37,519 nt of DNA from NCBI RefSeq assembly GCF_003385595.1, contig NZ_QNUE01000028.1:1-37519 (forward strand). Reading direction: 5' to 3'. This DNA is from Chryseobacterium flavum (lineage in GTDB: Bacteria > Bacteroidota > Bacteroidia > Flavobacteriales > Weeksellaceae). Position numbers and translations under genes: made by a program. Positions within the stretch are counted from its first letter, which is position 1; each line of letters begins with the position of its first letter. Below the pieces are notes generated by a model. The model worked only from the letters and a program-made list of their open reading frames with translations. It had not been told where the DNA came from and ran no database searches. Positions 23,884 through 33,230 of the stretch are shown piece by piece.

Positions 23884-26800
23884 TTAATTTCTGTTTTTTA
23901 ACAGAATCCAACCTGAACGTTGCTCTAATTTTTTACTTGCAGGATTTTCCCACTGCACTCTATACCAGTATGTTCCGGTAGGTAAATTCAATCCTTTCAA
24001 AGATCCGGTCCATACCGCTGCATCTTTTGTAGCTTTGAATACTTCAGCACCATATCGGTCAAAAATAGAGGCTGCAAAATCTTTATAACCACTGATCCCC
24101 GTAAAATCTATGGCATCATTATAACCATCCATATTAGGAGTTATAGCATTGCTGATGACCAAAGTGAAATAATCTAAAGAGGTTCCGCATTTTGAACCCA
24201 CTACCCGGACCATCAGATGATAAGTAGTGTTGTTTAAAGCTCCGTAAAATATATTGGAATGCTGCCATGTTGTCCCTCCGTCTATGGAGTATTCCAATAT
24301 CCCTCCCGTTGGGTTGCTGGCTGTAAGGGTTAGCACATGATTGTCATATACTACGTTTGTAAACTGAGGCAGGTCAGGATTGATCAGCTCAGCAGTAAAC
24401 ACTTTGGAACACACCCCATTGCTTATGGTTACACTATAAGTACCCGGTATATTTGTGGTAATGGTCTGGGTGGTAGCTCCTGTACTCCATAAATAAGTAT
24501 AATTAAGACCTGCACCCGCATCCAAAGTTCCATTATCTCCTGCACATACATAAACATCCGTCAATGTGGACTCTATAGCAGGCACCACTTCAATTGTAAC
24601 GGTAGCCGGATTTACAGAGCTGCATCCGTTTCCTCCCAATGCATAGACCGAATATATAGTCGTAATAGTAGGAGTAACTACCTGAGTACTGCCGTTTCCG
24701 GTAAGCCCTACCCAATTATAGGTAATTCCTCCGGTAGCTGTAAGAGTCACCGACTCGCCGGCACAGATTTTTGACTTCGAAGCCGATATTCCGGCAACCG
24801 GAGGACCAACCTCTACAGTTACCGTAGCCGGTACTGCTGAAACACATCCGTTTGCTCCCACCGCATATACGGTATATACAGTAGTTGACCCCGGAGACAC
24901 CACCTGTGTATTTCCGTTACCCGGAAGTCCTACCCAGTTATATGTTGTTCCTCCGGTAGCTGTTAAAGTCACTGATTCTCCCAAACATATACGAGGCTGC
25001 GAAGAGGTAACCCCCGCAACCGGTAATGTTGTATCCTGGGGAACGGTTACGTTTGTAGTATAGGAACAGCTTAAGTTTCCGGGCTGGGACACATGGGTTA
25101 CTGTTAAAGTATAAACCCCTCCGGCACTCACTACCGGATTAAGTGTATTGGCTCCTGATACAATAGTTCCACCAGTGGTCGTCCACGTAATTGTTGCCCC
25201 TGCAGGTATTACTGAAGCTGAAGCATTTAAAGTGACCTGAGAAGCCGTACAGGTAACAGTCTGCGGTGGCGCTATGGTGAGCGTAGTAACAGCTGTTCTT
25301 AATAATTTCAGTTCAACCACATAGCTACAGCCTCCATTACTTACCAAAACATAAATCGTTTGATTTCCCGGTGGAGAATATGTAGTGGGTGTTGCTATAA
25401 AATTACCATTAGCAGCATTAGCATCAGCCTGATTCACATAATATGTAAAAGTCACCCCGGTAGCAGTCGTGATCTGGGGTTCAGCATCTGTAAGATCATA
25501 AGTTAATCCGGGTTCATAGCATTTATGCAATGTGGCATTCTGTGCTGTAAACGGCTGGGAAACTTCAATTGTTATTGTTGCCGGATTTTGGGAGACACAA
25601 CCATTTGCTCCCACAGCAGTCACAGAATATGTAGTTGTTGTAGTGGGAGATACAGTCTGGGTATTTCCTGTTCCCGGAAGACCTGTCCAGTTGTAGGTAG
25701 CCCCTCCTGTAGCGGTTAATACGACAGAATCCCCGCTACAAATTTTAATTTTACTTGCTGTTAATCCTGTAGATGGCGGCGCACTATCTCCCGTTACTGT
25801 AACATTAGCAGTAGCGGTACAATTAACATTTCCGGGCTGATAGGTATTGGTTATGGTTAAAGTATAGGTTCCGGCTGCATTCACAACAGGGGTCAGGGTG
25901 TTTCCTCCTGAAACAATATTTCCTCCTGTCGTAGTCCAGTTAAAGGTTGCTCCTGCAGGGTAAACAGAAGCAGAGGCATCCAGGGTTGTTTGTGAGTTCG
26001 CACAGGTCAAAACTGCCGGAGGTGCAATAGTCGCAGTCATTTGTGCTGCTTTTACTAACTTGAGCTCAGCTACTTTTGAACAGAATCCATTCTTAACAAG
26101 AACATAAACAGTTTGCCCTCCTGCGCTCGGATAAGCTGCAGGATTGGGAATTGTATTCGTATTCCCTGCGTTAGCATCCGCCAATGTCATATAATAAGCA
26201 AAGGTTGCTCCCGGTGTCGTACTTATGGCAGCCTGTGCAGATGTTAAATTAAATGTAGCATTTCCTGTGGTATAACAGGCCGTCAGAGTAGCATTCTGCA
26301 CTGTGGGAGATGTTCCTCCCACTACAGTAATCGTTGCTTCTCCGGGACATGTATTTCCCTGTATATAAACTTTAACGGAATATACTCCTGGTTGTGTGGC
26401 AGTGTAGCTGGCATTGGTAGCACCCGGAATCGGGTTTGTACCTAAAAACCACTGATAGGTAACATTAGCCCCCTGAACAGAAGCTGTAAAGGTTTGCGGA
26501 GTATTATCACACATATTTACACTAGCAGGAAGCTGTACTCCCGCCGGATCAAGGATTTTCACCCCGATATCAAAAGATCCCGCTTCAAGGAAAACCGCTG
26601 TATCAAAATTGTGATCCTGGAAATCAGCAAGCACCATTTTAAAATGATAGGTCTGACCAGGAATAACGGTTGCTTTTGCAGTCAATGGTACTGTACGTCC
26701 GTCAAAATTAGTTTCAATCTGAGCAGTATTGGTTCCGCCGTAATACACCTCATTTTTAGGCCCGCAATTGGGATAAGCAGGGTGAATATTGGTTACACTC

Positions 26801-27459
26801 ACCGGTCCTGCCCCTGCCGGAAGAACAGCCAGATTGGTATAGTTTGGATCACCGACTTTTTTTAACAAAAGGGCAAAGCCATCTGTAATACTGCATGGAA
26901 AACTCTGCTGGTATTCTTTAGATGCAAATAAATATCTGAACGAAACCTCAGTAGAAGAAGCTACGAAATCAAATTCTATGGAAGTGGCATCAAACAGCTG
27001 GGAATTGGGAATATTCAGTACCGTAGCCAGGTCAGCATCTCCACCGGAAGGCAATGTATCACTCAATGTTGCCTGATAATTATTTCCTGCTTTATTTGCA
27101 AACCCTGTTGACAGTATAATCCCTTTACTAAACGGAAAGTTGGTGGTTGCTTTATTAAAATACCCCCAGCTCCTTTCCGGATTGCCCGGTGCCAGATTAG
27201 GAGACACAGTAACATTACTTACTGCTGAAGTGGTACATCCTCCGCCGGAGATCAGGACATCTTTAACCAACTGTGTGATATTATAACCTGACTCGGGGTA
27301 TCCTGGTGCGTTTACATCAATAAAAGCACCAGCCTTCATAGAAGCGGAGCTTTGTCTTCTGGCAACTTCTGCTCTTCCTCTGTTTTGAGAAGAAATGAAG
27401 TTTCCTATAAAAGTAAAAAATAACGCAAAAAATAAACTTCCTGTCCTCCTATTTAACAT
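23884..27459 (-). CDS. Secreted choice-of-anchor L protein with T9SS type B sorting domain (paralog 2, expanded)
   Basis: 1191 residues. A signal peptide ends near ISSQ. The choice-of-anchor L domain spans about 40-300 (AGAFIDVNAPGYPES, GYFNKATTNFPFSKG, LASKEY-type segment FASKEYQQSFPC, HFKMVLADF). An enlarged Ig-like region follows. It holds three copies of an IC-x-G-(D/E)-SV-x-LTATGG...TYNW...GNTQ-type module, plus two copies each of a SASV(Y/I)PAGAT-type module and a QNATL...ADAN-type module. The same types appear once or not at all in the neighbours. The C-terminus is a type B sorting domain (NAITPNMDGYNDAIDF, IFDRYGAEVFKATK, GTYWYRVQW, GWILLKNRN). The repeated central block suggests internal duplication. 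Likely a surface or secreted adhesive protein; the ligand is unknown. Confidence 0.88.
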   Translation of the reverse strand: MLNRRTGSLFFALFFTFIGNFISSQNRGRAEVARRQSSASMKAGAFIDVNAPGYPESGYNITQLVKDVLISGGGCTTSAVSNVTVSPNLAPGNPERSWGYFNKATTNFPFSKGIILSTGFANKAGNNYQATLSDTLPSGGDADLATVLNIPNSQLFDATSIEFDFVASSTEVSFRYLFASKEYQQSFPCSITDGFALLLKKVGDPNYTNLAVLPAGAGPVSVTNIHPAYPNCGPKNEVYYGGTNTAQIETNFDGRTVPLTAKATVIPGQTYHFKMVLADFQDHNFDTAVFLEAGSFDIGVKILDPAGVQLPASVNMCDNTPQTFTASVQGANVTYQWFLGTNPIPGATNASYTATQPGVYSVKVYIQGNTCPGEATITVVGGTSPTVQNATLTACYTTGNATFNLTSAQAAISTTPGATFAYYMTLADANAGNTNTIPNPAAYPSAGGQTVYVLVKNGFCSKVAELKLVKAAQMTATIAPPAVLTCANSQTTLDASASVYPAGATFNWTTTGGNIVSGGNTLTPVVNAAGTYTLTITNTYQPGNVNCTATANVTVTGDSAPPSTGLTASKIKICSGDSVVLTATGGATYNWTGLPGTGNTQTVSPTTTTTYSVTAVGANGCVSQNPATITIEVSQPFTAQNATLHKCYEPGLTYDLTDAEPQITTATGVTFTYYVNQADANAANGNFIATPTTYSPPGNQTIYVLVSNGGCSYVVELKLLRTAVTTLTIAPPQTVTCTASQVTLNASASVIPAGATITWTTTGGTIVSGANTLNPVVSAGGVYTLTVTHVSQPGNLSCSYTTNVTVPQDTTLPVAGVTSSQPRICLGESVTLTATGGTTYNWVGLPGNGNTQVVSPGSTTVYTVYAVGANGCVSAVPATVTVEVGPPVAGISASKSKICAGESVTLTATGGITYNWVGLTGNGSTQVVTPTITTIYSVYALGGNGCSSVNPATVTIEVVPAIESTLTDVYVCAGDNGTLDAGAGLNYTYLWSTGATTQTITTNIPGTYSVTISNGVCSKVFTAELINPDLPQFTNVVYDNHVLTLTASNPTGGILEYSIDGGTTWQHSNIFYGALNNTTYHLMVRVVGSKCGTSLDYFTLVISNAITPNMDGYNDAIDFTGISGYKDFAASIFDRYGAEVFKATKDAAVWTGSLKGLNLPTGTYWYRVQWENPASKKLEQRSGWILLKNRN

Positions 27460-27475
27460 TTTATATTATTTTAAA

Positions 27476-27483
27476 CAAAAATA
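27476..27483 (-). promoter_or_regulatory. -7 box (TATTTTTG) for paralog 2
   Basis: An exact TAnnTTTG match 17 bases before the ATG of the 1191-residue gene, at the same distance as in paralog 1. A TTG lies 26 bases upstream, too far to be a typical -33 element. Confidence 0.45.
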
Positions 27484-27587
27484 CTATTTTTTTTGATTAA
27501 AATTCAGCTCAATATAATTTACATTATTACTAACGTAAATTTATTTATTATAGAATATCAATTCTATTTATCTACAAATAATAAAAA

Positions 27588-27613
27588 AAAGACTGACAAA
27601 ACTGCCAGTCTTT
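27588..27613 (-). terminator. Terminator after paralog 3
   Basis: An 8-bp stem (AAAGACTG/CAGTCTTT) with a 10-base loop, followed by eight T residues on the minus strand, 19 bases past the stop of the 804-codon ORF. Confidence 0.85.
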
Positions 27614-27631
27614 CAATTATAATTTAAAAAT

Positions 27632-29989
27632 CTACTCTATATTTTTCAGCAATATCCATCCTGTTTTCACTGTCGGCTGTTTGCTGGCAGGGTCTTCGTA
27701 GGTTACCTGGTACCAGTAAGTGGCAGTAGGCAGACGTTTTCCCTGGAAGTATCCGTCCCAGTAAGGTCTCACTTTCTCGGCTTTAAATACCTCCCTTCCG
27801 TAGCGGTCAAAAACAATTCCCGTGAAGCCGTTATAATTGCTCACCCCTCTGAAATCAATAATATCATTAATATTATCACCATTTGGAGTAATTACATTTT
27901 TCATTACAAAAGTAAAGTACTCCAGAAATCCTTCACAGCTTGTATATTTTACCCTTACCCGAATAGATATAAGCTTATTCTTAGGTACATTAGAAAATAT
28001 ATTTGAAGATTGCCAGGTAACTCCATTATCTATTGAGTATTCAAGGATCCCGTTACTTGGATTGCTTGCTGTAAGAATAAGTGTTCCATTCTCGTTAAAG
28101 TCAACATTGGTAACCTGAGGAACCACTGCACGGATCACCTGTGTTTTAAACGCTTTTGAGCATACCCCATTGCTGATGATTACAGTATATTCTCCAGGAG
28201 TATTTACTGTGATAGACTGTGTTGTTTCACCAGTACTCCATTCATACGTATACCCTGGTCCTGAACCTGCATCCAGCAGGATTTCGTCTCCCTGACAAAT
28301 ATGTCCTCCTTTCAAGGAAGAAACAATAGCAGGCACTACCTCAACCGTGATGGTTGCCGGCTGTAAAGATTTACATCCCTGCGCACCAATAGCGTATACC
28401 GTATAAGTAGTAGTTTGAGTCGGGCTTACCGTTCTGATAGGGCCTGTTCCCGGATCATCACTCCATTGGTAAGTAACCCCGCCTGCAGCAGTAAGAATCA
28501 ATGTTTCTCCCACACAGATTTTTAACCTTGAAGAAGTAAGCTGCGCCACAGGGGTTTCTTCTTTTCTTAAAGTCAATGTTGCAATCCTGCTGCAGAAAGC
28601 CCCATTGGAAACCAGCACATGTAAAACCTGACCGTCAGTGCCATTATAATTGGTCAGATTGGTAATAAAGTTATTATTTTGAGCCTGTGCATCAGCCAGG
28701 GTTGTGTAAAAACGGAAAACCGCGCCCGTTGTGGTACTGATCAGCGGCTTTGCATCTTCCAGATTGAATGTGCTGTGCTCAGGAGTGGAACAAAGTTTCA
28801 TTTCCGCATTCTGTACGGTAGGACTTGTTCCTCCTATAATGGTAATCGTTGCTTCTCCCGGACACTGATTTCCCGGAATCATTACTTTAACCACATATAC
28901 TCCCGGCTGTGTAGCCGTATAAATAGCATTGGTTGCCCCTGGAATCAACACCCCATCTTTATACCACTGAAACGTCATCCCGGGAATAGCCGCCACCTGC
29001 GCTTTAAGTTGTTGCGGTGTGTTATCACACATATTAATTGTACCCGGTAAAGTAGCACCGGTTCCATCCACAATTTTAATTCCGATATCAAAAGAGCCTC
29101 CTTCCAGGAAAACCGCAGAGTCATATCCTGAATCTCTGGCATCTGCAAGAACCATTTTGAAATGATAAGTCTGACCTGGAATTACATCAGCAACAGCAGT
29201 CAACGGAACAGTTCTTCCATTATAATTAATTCCTACATGCGGGTTATTTATTGCTCCAAAATAAGTTTCATTGATCGGGCCACAACTAAATCCGTTTCCT
29301 GCAGGTACAATATTCGTTACACTTACAGGCCCTGCGCCACCAGGTAAAACCGCAAGATTGGTATACGTAGGATCTCCGACCTTTTTCAACAAAAGTGCAA
29401 ATCCATCTGTATAGTTGCTACAAGGATAATCTGAGGTATATTCTTCGGAAGCAAAAATATAATTAAACTTCACCTGAGTAGAATTGGGAACAAAATCAAA
29501 TTCCAGTGATACAGCATCCAGCAGGTTATAAGAAGGATTAATAGCTGCCACCAGATCAGGATCACTCCCTGTACCAGGAGAGCTGCCAAGATGGCTATTA
29601 AAAATATTTCCAGCATCTTTTGCATACCCCGTAGTCAAAACAATTCCATCTGTAAAAGGGAAATTAGCTGTTCCTTTATTAAAATATCCCCAGAATCTGT
29701 TGACATTATCTACAGCATGGTTAGGAGAAACCGTAACATTACTTACATTAGCCGTAGTACAATTGGTTCCGCCGTTAATCAGAATATTTTTCACCAATAG
29801 TTCTGGCGTATAATTGGATCCGACATACGGAGGAACATTTACGTCAATAAACGCTCCTGCTTTTAAACTTTCCGCTGAAGGTTTTACTTTTTCAGGTTTT
29901 CTGACGGGCGCTGTTTGAGAAAAAGCAGCAGCAGAAACCAATAAAAAAGAAAAAAGGAAAAAATAGTTTTTTAGTCTATAATTTAACAT
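27632..29989 (-). CDS. Secreted choice-of-anchor L protein with T9SS type B sorting domain (paralog 3)
   Basis: 785 residues from the ATG at 29989 (MLNYRLKNYFFLF), which starts a good signal peptide ending AAAFSQ. The in-frame ATG at 30046 would add a non-signal extension and lies upstream of the -7 box, so it is rejected. The layout matches the neighbours. The choice-of-anchor L domain (AGAFIDVNVPPYVGS, GYFNKGTANFPFTDG, YIFASEEYTSDYPC, HFKMVLADA) is followed by Ig-like modules (RLKICVGETLILTAAGG, ICQGDEILLDAGSG) and a type B sorting tail (NVITPNGDNINDIIDF, VFDRYGREVFKAEK, ATYWYQVTYEDPA, GWILLKNIE). It has its own promoter-like box and terminator. Confidence 0.88.
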   Translation of the reverse strand: MLNYRLKNYFFLFSFLLVSAAAFSQTAPVRKPEKVKPSAESLKAGAFIDVNVPPYVGSNYTPELLVKNILINGGTNCTTANVSNVTVSPNHAVDNVNRFWGYFNKGTANFPFTDGIVLTTGYAKDAGNIFNSHLGSSPGTGSDPDLVAAINPSYNLLDAVSLEFDFVPNSTQVKFNYIFASEEYTSDYPCSNYTDGFALLLKKVGDPTYTNLAVLPGGAGPVSVTNIVPAGNGFSCGPINETYFGAINNPHVGINYNGRTVPLTAVADVIPGQTYHFKMVLADARDSGYDSAVFLEGGSFDIGIKIVDGTGATLPGTINMCDNTPQQLKAQVAAIPGMTFQWYKDGVLIPGATNAIYTATQPGVYVVKVMIPGNQCPGEATITIIGGTSPTVQNAEMKLCSTPEHSTFNLEDAKPLISTTTGAVFRFYTTLADAQAQNNNFITNLTNYNGTDGQVLHVLVSNGAFCSRIATLTLRKEETPVAQLTSSRLKICVGETLILTAAGGVTYQWSDDPGTGPIRTVSPTQTTTYTVYAIGAQGCKSLQPATITVEVVPAIVSSLKGGHICQGDEILLDAGSGPGYTYEWSTGETTQSITVNTPGEYTVIISNGVCSKAFKTQVIRAVVPQVTNVDFNENGTLILTASNPSNGILEYSIDNGVTWQSSNIFSNVPKNKLISIRVRVKYTSCEGFLEYFTFVMKNVITPNGDNINDIIDFRGVSNYNGFTGIVFDRYGREVFKAEKVRPYWDGYFQGKRLPTATYWYQVTYEDPASKQPTVKTGWILLKNIE

Positions 29990-30014
29990 TTTGATTTCAT
30001 TTGCCCAAATGTAG

Positions 30015-30022
30015 CAAAAATA
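30015..30022 (-). promoter_or_regulatory. -7 box (TATTTTTG) for paralog 3
   Basis: An exact TAnnTTTG match 25 bases before the preferred ATG at 29989. It supports the shorter start of the choice-of-anchor L gene. Confidence 0.45.
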
Positions 30023-30149
30023 TTGAAAACAGATTAACCTTTTCACAGCTTTAAAAGCATTTTAACACCTTTATTTACAATAATTGGTTTTTATTTTTAA
30101 GTTTTATTCAAATCCAATAAATTTATTAAAATACACAAACCAGCAATAA

Positions 30150-30183
30150 AAAAGACAGAACAACATTCGTCTATCTGTCTTTT
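30150..30183 (-). terminator. Terminator after DUF1003-like gene
   Basis: A 10-bp stem (AAAAGACAGA/TCTGTCTTTT) with a 14-base loop, followed by T residues on the minus strand. It ends the CPBP-to-DUF1003-like gene run. Confidence 0.8.
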
Positions 30184-30243
30184 ATCCTATTAAAACCACA
30201 ATAAGATTTGTAATTTGAAATATTTTCCTAAATCACTTTATCC

Positions 30244-30777
30244 TCAATCTTTTTTCAATTGATCAATCTCACCCTGCAGCCTGGCAATTATATCTTTTAA
30301 AGCTTTTATTTCATTTTTATTTGAACTCACATTACTCTTTAGGATCACATTTTTAGCCCTTTCATTGTGGTCTTCCTCTTCCTCTTCTTCATTAATTTCT
30401 TCAATATCTTCCTGAATATCCTCTATATCCTCATTGATCTCTTCGATATCCTCACTAATTTCCTCAATATCCTCCTGGATATCTTCGATATCTTCGCTGA
30501 TCTCTTCAATATCTTCCTGGATGAATTCAATTTTCTCGTGGCTTTTGTTAACAGACATCTGAATGAAGATTGCCAGATAAATTGCTTCCAGGGAGAGCAC
30601 GGTAGTAAGAATCAGAAGCATTTTATCAAACTCTACAATATTTACAAGAGGAAGTAAAAACGAAGTGATAAAAAGCAACGTGTGCACAATCAATGACGGA
30701 ATAGACCCGATCCAGGACGTAATATTATTCGCTATTTTTTCGAGCACTTCTGTTTTTTCATTGTATTTTTTTTTCAT
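30244..30777 (-). CDS. DUF1003-like membrane protein with acidic heptad-repeat coiled coil
   Basis: 177 residues. Two membrane segments (about 22-47, WIGSIPSLIVHTLLF; and 53-76, LLILTTVLSLEAIYLAIFIQMS) with an S-x-EA-x-x-x-x-IF-x-Q-MS-x-N-type end resemble DUF1003 proteins. A cytoplasmic part follows: seven near-perfect heptads of the type IQEDIEE/ISEDIED (86-134), an acidic run, and a second short coil (NEIKALKDIIARLQGEIDQLKK). Ile recurs at 4-3 spacing, as in a coiled-coil core, while nearly all other positions are Asp or Glu. Function is unknown. It starts 11 bases past the TIGR02757 gene on the same strand. The family call is tentative; two-TM architecture and coil are clear. Confidence 0.65.
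   Translation of the reverse strand: MKKKYNEKTEVLEKIANNITSWIGSIPSLIVHTLLFITSFLLPLVNIVEFDKMLLILTTVLSLEAIYLAIFIQMSVNKSHEKIEFIQEDIEEISEDIEDIQEDIEEISEDIEEINEDIEDIQEDIEEINEEEEEEDHNERAKNVILKSNVSSNKNEIKALKDIIARLQGEIDQLKKD
30376..30522 (-). repeat. Seven 21-bp coding repeats (heptads)
   Basis: Degenerate 21-base units encode seven consecutive I-x-E-D-I-E-x heptads. Both codon pattern and protein repeat, pointing to expansion by slippage or unequal exchange. Confidence 0.8.
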
Positions 30778-30788
30778 CCTTACTTTTT

Positions 30789-31559
30789 TTACAAGAGTTC
30801 TTTAGTGACCCCAAGTCCAAACAAAGCAAAATCATATTTTGCAGGATCATTTTCATCAAACTGCCTGATGGCTGTATCCAGTTGCTCTACCGTTTTCCAA
30901 TCATTCTGGGTTCTTGAGATAAGCCCCAGCTTTCTTGAAATATTTCCTGTATGAACATCTAAGGGAATAGACAGATACTTTTGATCTGTATTTTCCCAAA
31001 TACCAAAATCCACGCCACGTTTATCTTTACGCACCATCCATCTCAAAAACATCATGATTCTTTTTGCAGAAGAGTTCTTACCGGGAGAACTTACATGTTT
31101 ATGGCTCCTGTGCTTTTCGGGCTCAAGGAAATTATCTCTGAACCTTTCAATTGCATAGAGAAAATTGGTTTCTTTTTCTCCTAATTTAAATAAGCTTTCC
31201 AGACTTTCATTTCCCGTATAAATTCTTTTAAATTGACTGATAAAATAGGAAAAATCCTCTCCGTTAAATGTCCGGTGAACACTTTTATCCCGAATAGCTT
31301 CCAAATCTCTGACCGAATGGTTCAATACAAAATCATATGGAGAATTCCCCATGAACTCAAGCATCTTTTCAGCAGATTTAATGATCGATTTTCTGTTTCC
31401 CCACGAAATGGTTGCTGCTAAAAACCCTGCAATTTCTATATCCTGTTTTAAGGAAAAGCGATGGGGAATCTGTATAGGATCATCATCAATAAAGCCGGGA
31501 ATATTATATTGATCGGCTTTTTCATCCAGAAAATTTTTTAATTCTTCAAATTTCAGCAT
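30789..31559 (-). CDS. TIGR02757 (DUF2400) family protein
   Basis: 256 residues. Recognised by the N-terminal FDDDPIQIPHRF-like segment (GFIDDDPIQIPHRFSLKQDIEIAGFLAA), TISWGNRKSI, the central FLRWMVRKDKRGVDFGIW and the C-terminal LDVHTGNISRKLGL, ending with YDFALFGLGV. These are hallmarks of the TIGR02757 family, common in Bacteroidota. The DVHTGNISRKLGL and FDENDPAKYDFALFGLGV parts recall helix-hairpin-helix DNA glycosylase-like folds, but no activity is established. It starts 7 bases past the rnz stop, so the two are probably co-transcribed. Confidence 0.88.
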   Translation of the reverse strand: MLKFEELKNFLDEKADQYNIPGFIDDDPIQIPHRFSLKQDIEIAGFLAATISWGNRKSIIKSAEKMLEFMGNSPYDFVLNHSVRDLEAIRDKSVHRTFNGEDFSYFISQFKRIYTGNESLESLFKLGEKETNFLYAIERFRDNFLEPEKHRSHKHVSSPGKNSSAKRIMMFLRWMVRKDKRGVDFGIWENTDQKYLSIPLDVHTGNISRKLGLISRTQNDWKTVEQLDTAIRQFDENDPAKYDFALFGLGVTKELL

Positions 31560-31566
31560 TCTTCAT

Positions 31567-32481
31567 TTAGATTTTCACGCTTTCCAACGCTTTGGGTAAA
31601 AAGGTGTTGGGGAAAATATTTCTTGCCTCATCGGTAAATACCGTCAGGTCTCCGTATCTGTTGGAAAAATGCCCCAATATCAATTTCCCCACCTGTGCTT
31701 TTTGTGCTATAGTTGCCGCTTCCAAAGCTGTTGAATGCCCGGTATAGTCTGCCATTTCTTTGAGATCGTGCAGGAAGGTAGACTCATGATATAAAACCGT
31801 AACATTCTTAATGATCGGAAGTACACTTTCCAGATAACGGGTATCACTACAGAATGCATAGGATACAGAAGGAGCCGGATCCAGTGTCAGCACTTCATTT
31901 TTAAGTACATACCCATCACTCAGGACAAAATCTTTCCCTGCTTTAATATTGTGATAATCACAGGTTTCAATTTCACTGTACTTGGCAATCTCCTTCATAT
32001 TCAGATGTCTGTCTTTAGGTTTTTCTTTAAAAAGATAACCATTACAATAGATCCGGTGATCTAAGGGAATCGTGTATACCTCAACCCTGTTATCTTCATA
32101 AATTTTTTCTGAATAATCTTTATCCAGTTCGTGATATACGACCTCAAAGCCACGGTGGGTCTCCGTTATTTCAAAAATTGTTTCCAGCATTTTCCGTATT
32201 CCTTTCGGGCCATAAACATGCAACGGATTTTCCCTTCCTAAAAGACGGAATGAAGCAATAAGCCCCGGAAGTCCAAAACAATGATCCCCATGTAAATGGG
32301 AAATAAAAATATGGTTGATTTTTGAAAATCTTGCCTTTGCTTTTCTAAGCTGTACCTGAGTCCCTTCGCCACAATCAATAAGAAAAAGTCTTTCTTCCAT
32401 TTCCAGCAGCTGAGCTGTAGGCGAAGTATTGACTGTCGGAATTGCTGAGTTAAAGCCTAGTATCGTTAAATAAGTACTCAA
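31567..32481 (-). CDS. rnz: Ribonuclease Z
   Basis: 304 residues, the usual length for the short bacterial form. It is a metallo-beta-lactamase-fold endonuclease that matures tRNA 3' ends. The zinc-binding motif SHLHGDHCFGLPGL gives His62, His64, Asp66 and His67. TVNTSPTAQLLEM and LIDCGEGTQVQL at the N-terminus, the later CSDTRY and the YHESTF / GHSTALEAA / LGHFSNRY segments carry the remaining metal ligands and family signatures. A perfect TAcaTTTG box lies 20 bases upstream, so it may have its own promoter. Confidence 0.95.
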   Translation of the reverse strand: MSTYLTILGFNSAIPTVNTSPTAQLLEMEERLFLIDCGEGTQVQLRKAKARFSKINHIFISHLHGDHCFGLPGLIASFRLLGRENPLHVYGPKGIRKMLETIFEITETHRGFEVVYHELDKDYSEKIYEDNRVEVYTIPLDHRIYCNGYLFKEKPKDRHLNMKEIAKYSEIETCDYHNIKAGKDFVLSDGYVLKNEVLTLDPAPSVSYAFCSDTRYLESVLPIIKNVTVLYHESTFLHDLKEMADYTGHSTALEAATIAQKAQVGKLILGHFSNRYGDLTVFTDEARNIFPNTFLPKALESVKI

Positions 32482-32500
32482 ATCAATAATTTATTATAGA

Positions 32501-32508
32501 CAAATGTA
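32501..32508 (-). promoter_or_regulatory. -7 box (TACATTTG) for rnz
   Basis: An exact TAnnTTTG match in the 136-base gap between rdgB and rnz. No clear -33 element at the usual spacing. Confidence 0.45.
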
Positions 32509-32617
32509 CAACAGAAAATCTAAAACGTTGTTTTTTACTTTTAATTTAGGAAATAAGGATAAAGACACATCTGCCAGACGGGATTTATCTCTTTCTGATG
32601 TATTAAACAAGAATTAT

Positions 32618-33193
32618 CTAATCTGTTACTTTTAAAAAATCCATAAATCTGTCCAAAGCCTGTTTACGGTGGCTGATTTTATTTTTATCTTCAGGATTCA
32701 TTTCTGCAAAGGTTTTGGTATAGCCTTCAGGAACAAAAACAGGATCATAGCCAAATCCTTTGAATCCCTTGTTTTCTGTTAACAAATTTCCGTGAACTCT
32801 TCCTTCAAAATATTGAGCTCCGTTTTCATCATAATAGCATAAAACAGTAATAAAATAAGCCTTCCTGTTTTCAACACCTGTCATTTCTTGTAAAACTTTT
32901 TCAATATTTTTAGCGAAATCATGGTCTCCGGCATAACGGGCAGAGAATATTCCCGGCCTTCCGTCTAAAGACTCTACTACCAGACCACTGTCATCTCCCA
33001 GACTTGGAACTCCGGTTTTCTCAAAACAATATTTTGCTTTGATCAGGGCATTGGCATTAAAAGAGTCTCCATCTTCTACAATTTCTTCATGGATATTATA
33101 ATCTGTGAGGCTTTTCACTATACAATCGCTTCCCAGAATCTGTTGAATCTCTTCTTTTTTATGTTCGTTGTGTGTCGCTACCAATAACTCCAT
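32618..33193 (-). CDS. rdgB: Non-canonical purine NTP pyrophosphatase (RdgB/HAM1 family)
   Basis: 191 residues from the ATG at 33193 (MELLVATHNEHKKEEI), the normal family start. In-frame ATGs at 33205 and 33226 would add up to 11 basic residues not usual in the family; the one at 33226 lies four bases past the upstream stop and cannot be excluded. It hydrolyses dITP, dXTP and ITP to monophosphates, keeping deaminated purines out of nucleic acids. Motifs: THNEHK substrate-binding segment, PSLGDDSGLVVESLDGRPGI with the catalytic Asp67/Asp68, and GFGYDPVFVPEG and SHRKQAL near the C-terminus. Confidence 0.93.
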   Translation of the reverse strand: MELLVATHNEHKKEEIQQILGSDCIVKSLTDYNIHEEIVEDGDSFNANALIKAKYCFEKTGVPSLGDDSGLVVESLDGRPGIFSARYAGDHDFAKNIEKVLQEMTGVENRKAYFITVLCYYDENGAQYFEGRVHGNLLTENKGFKGFGYDPVFVPEGYTKTFAEMNPEDKNKISHRKQALDRFMDFLKVTD

Positions 33194-33230
33194 TTCTGTA
33201 TTCATTTTCAATTTACTTTTAGTCATGTAA

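Noticed and set aside
29990..30046. Upstream ATG of the third choice-of-anchor L gene
   Set aside because: It would place a non-signal extension before a good signal peptide and lies upstream of the -7 box.
30376..30522. Short regular DNA repeats as a CRISPR array
   Set aside because: Units are 21 bases with no spacers and lie in an open frame encoding heptads.
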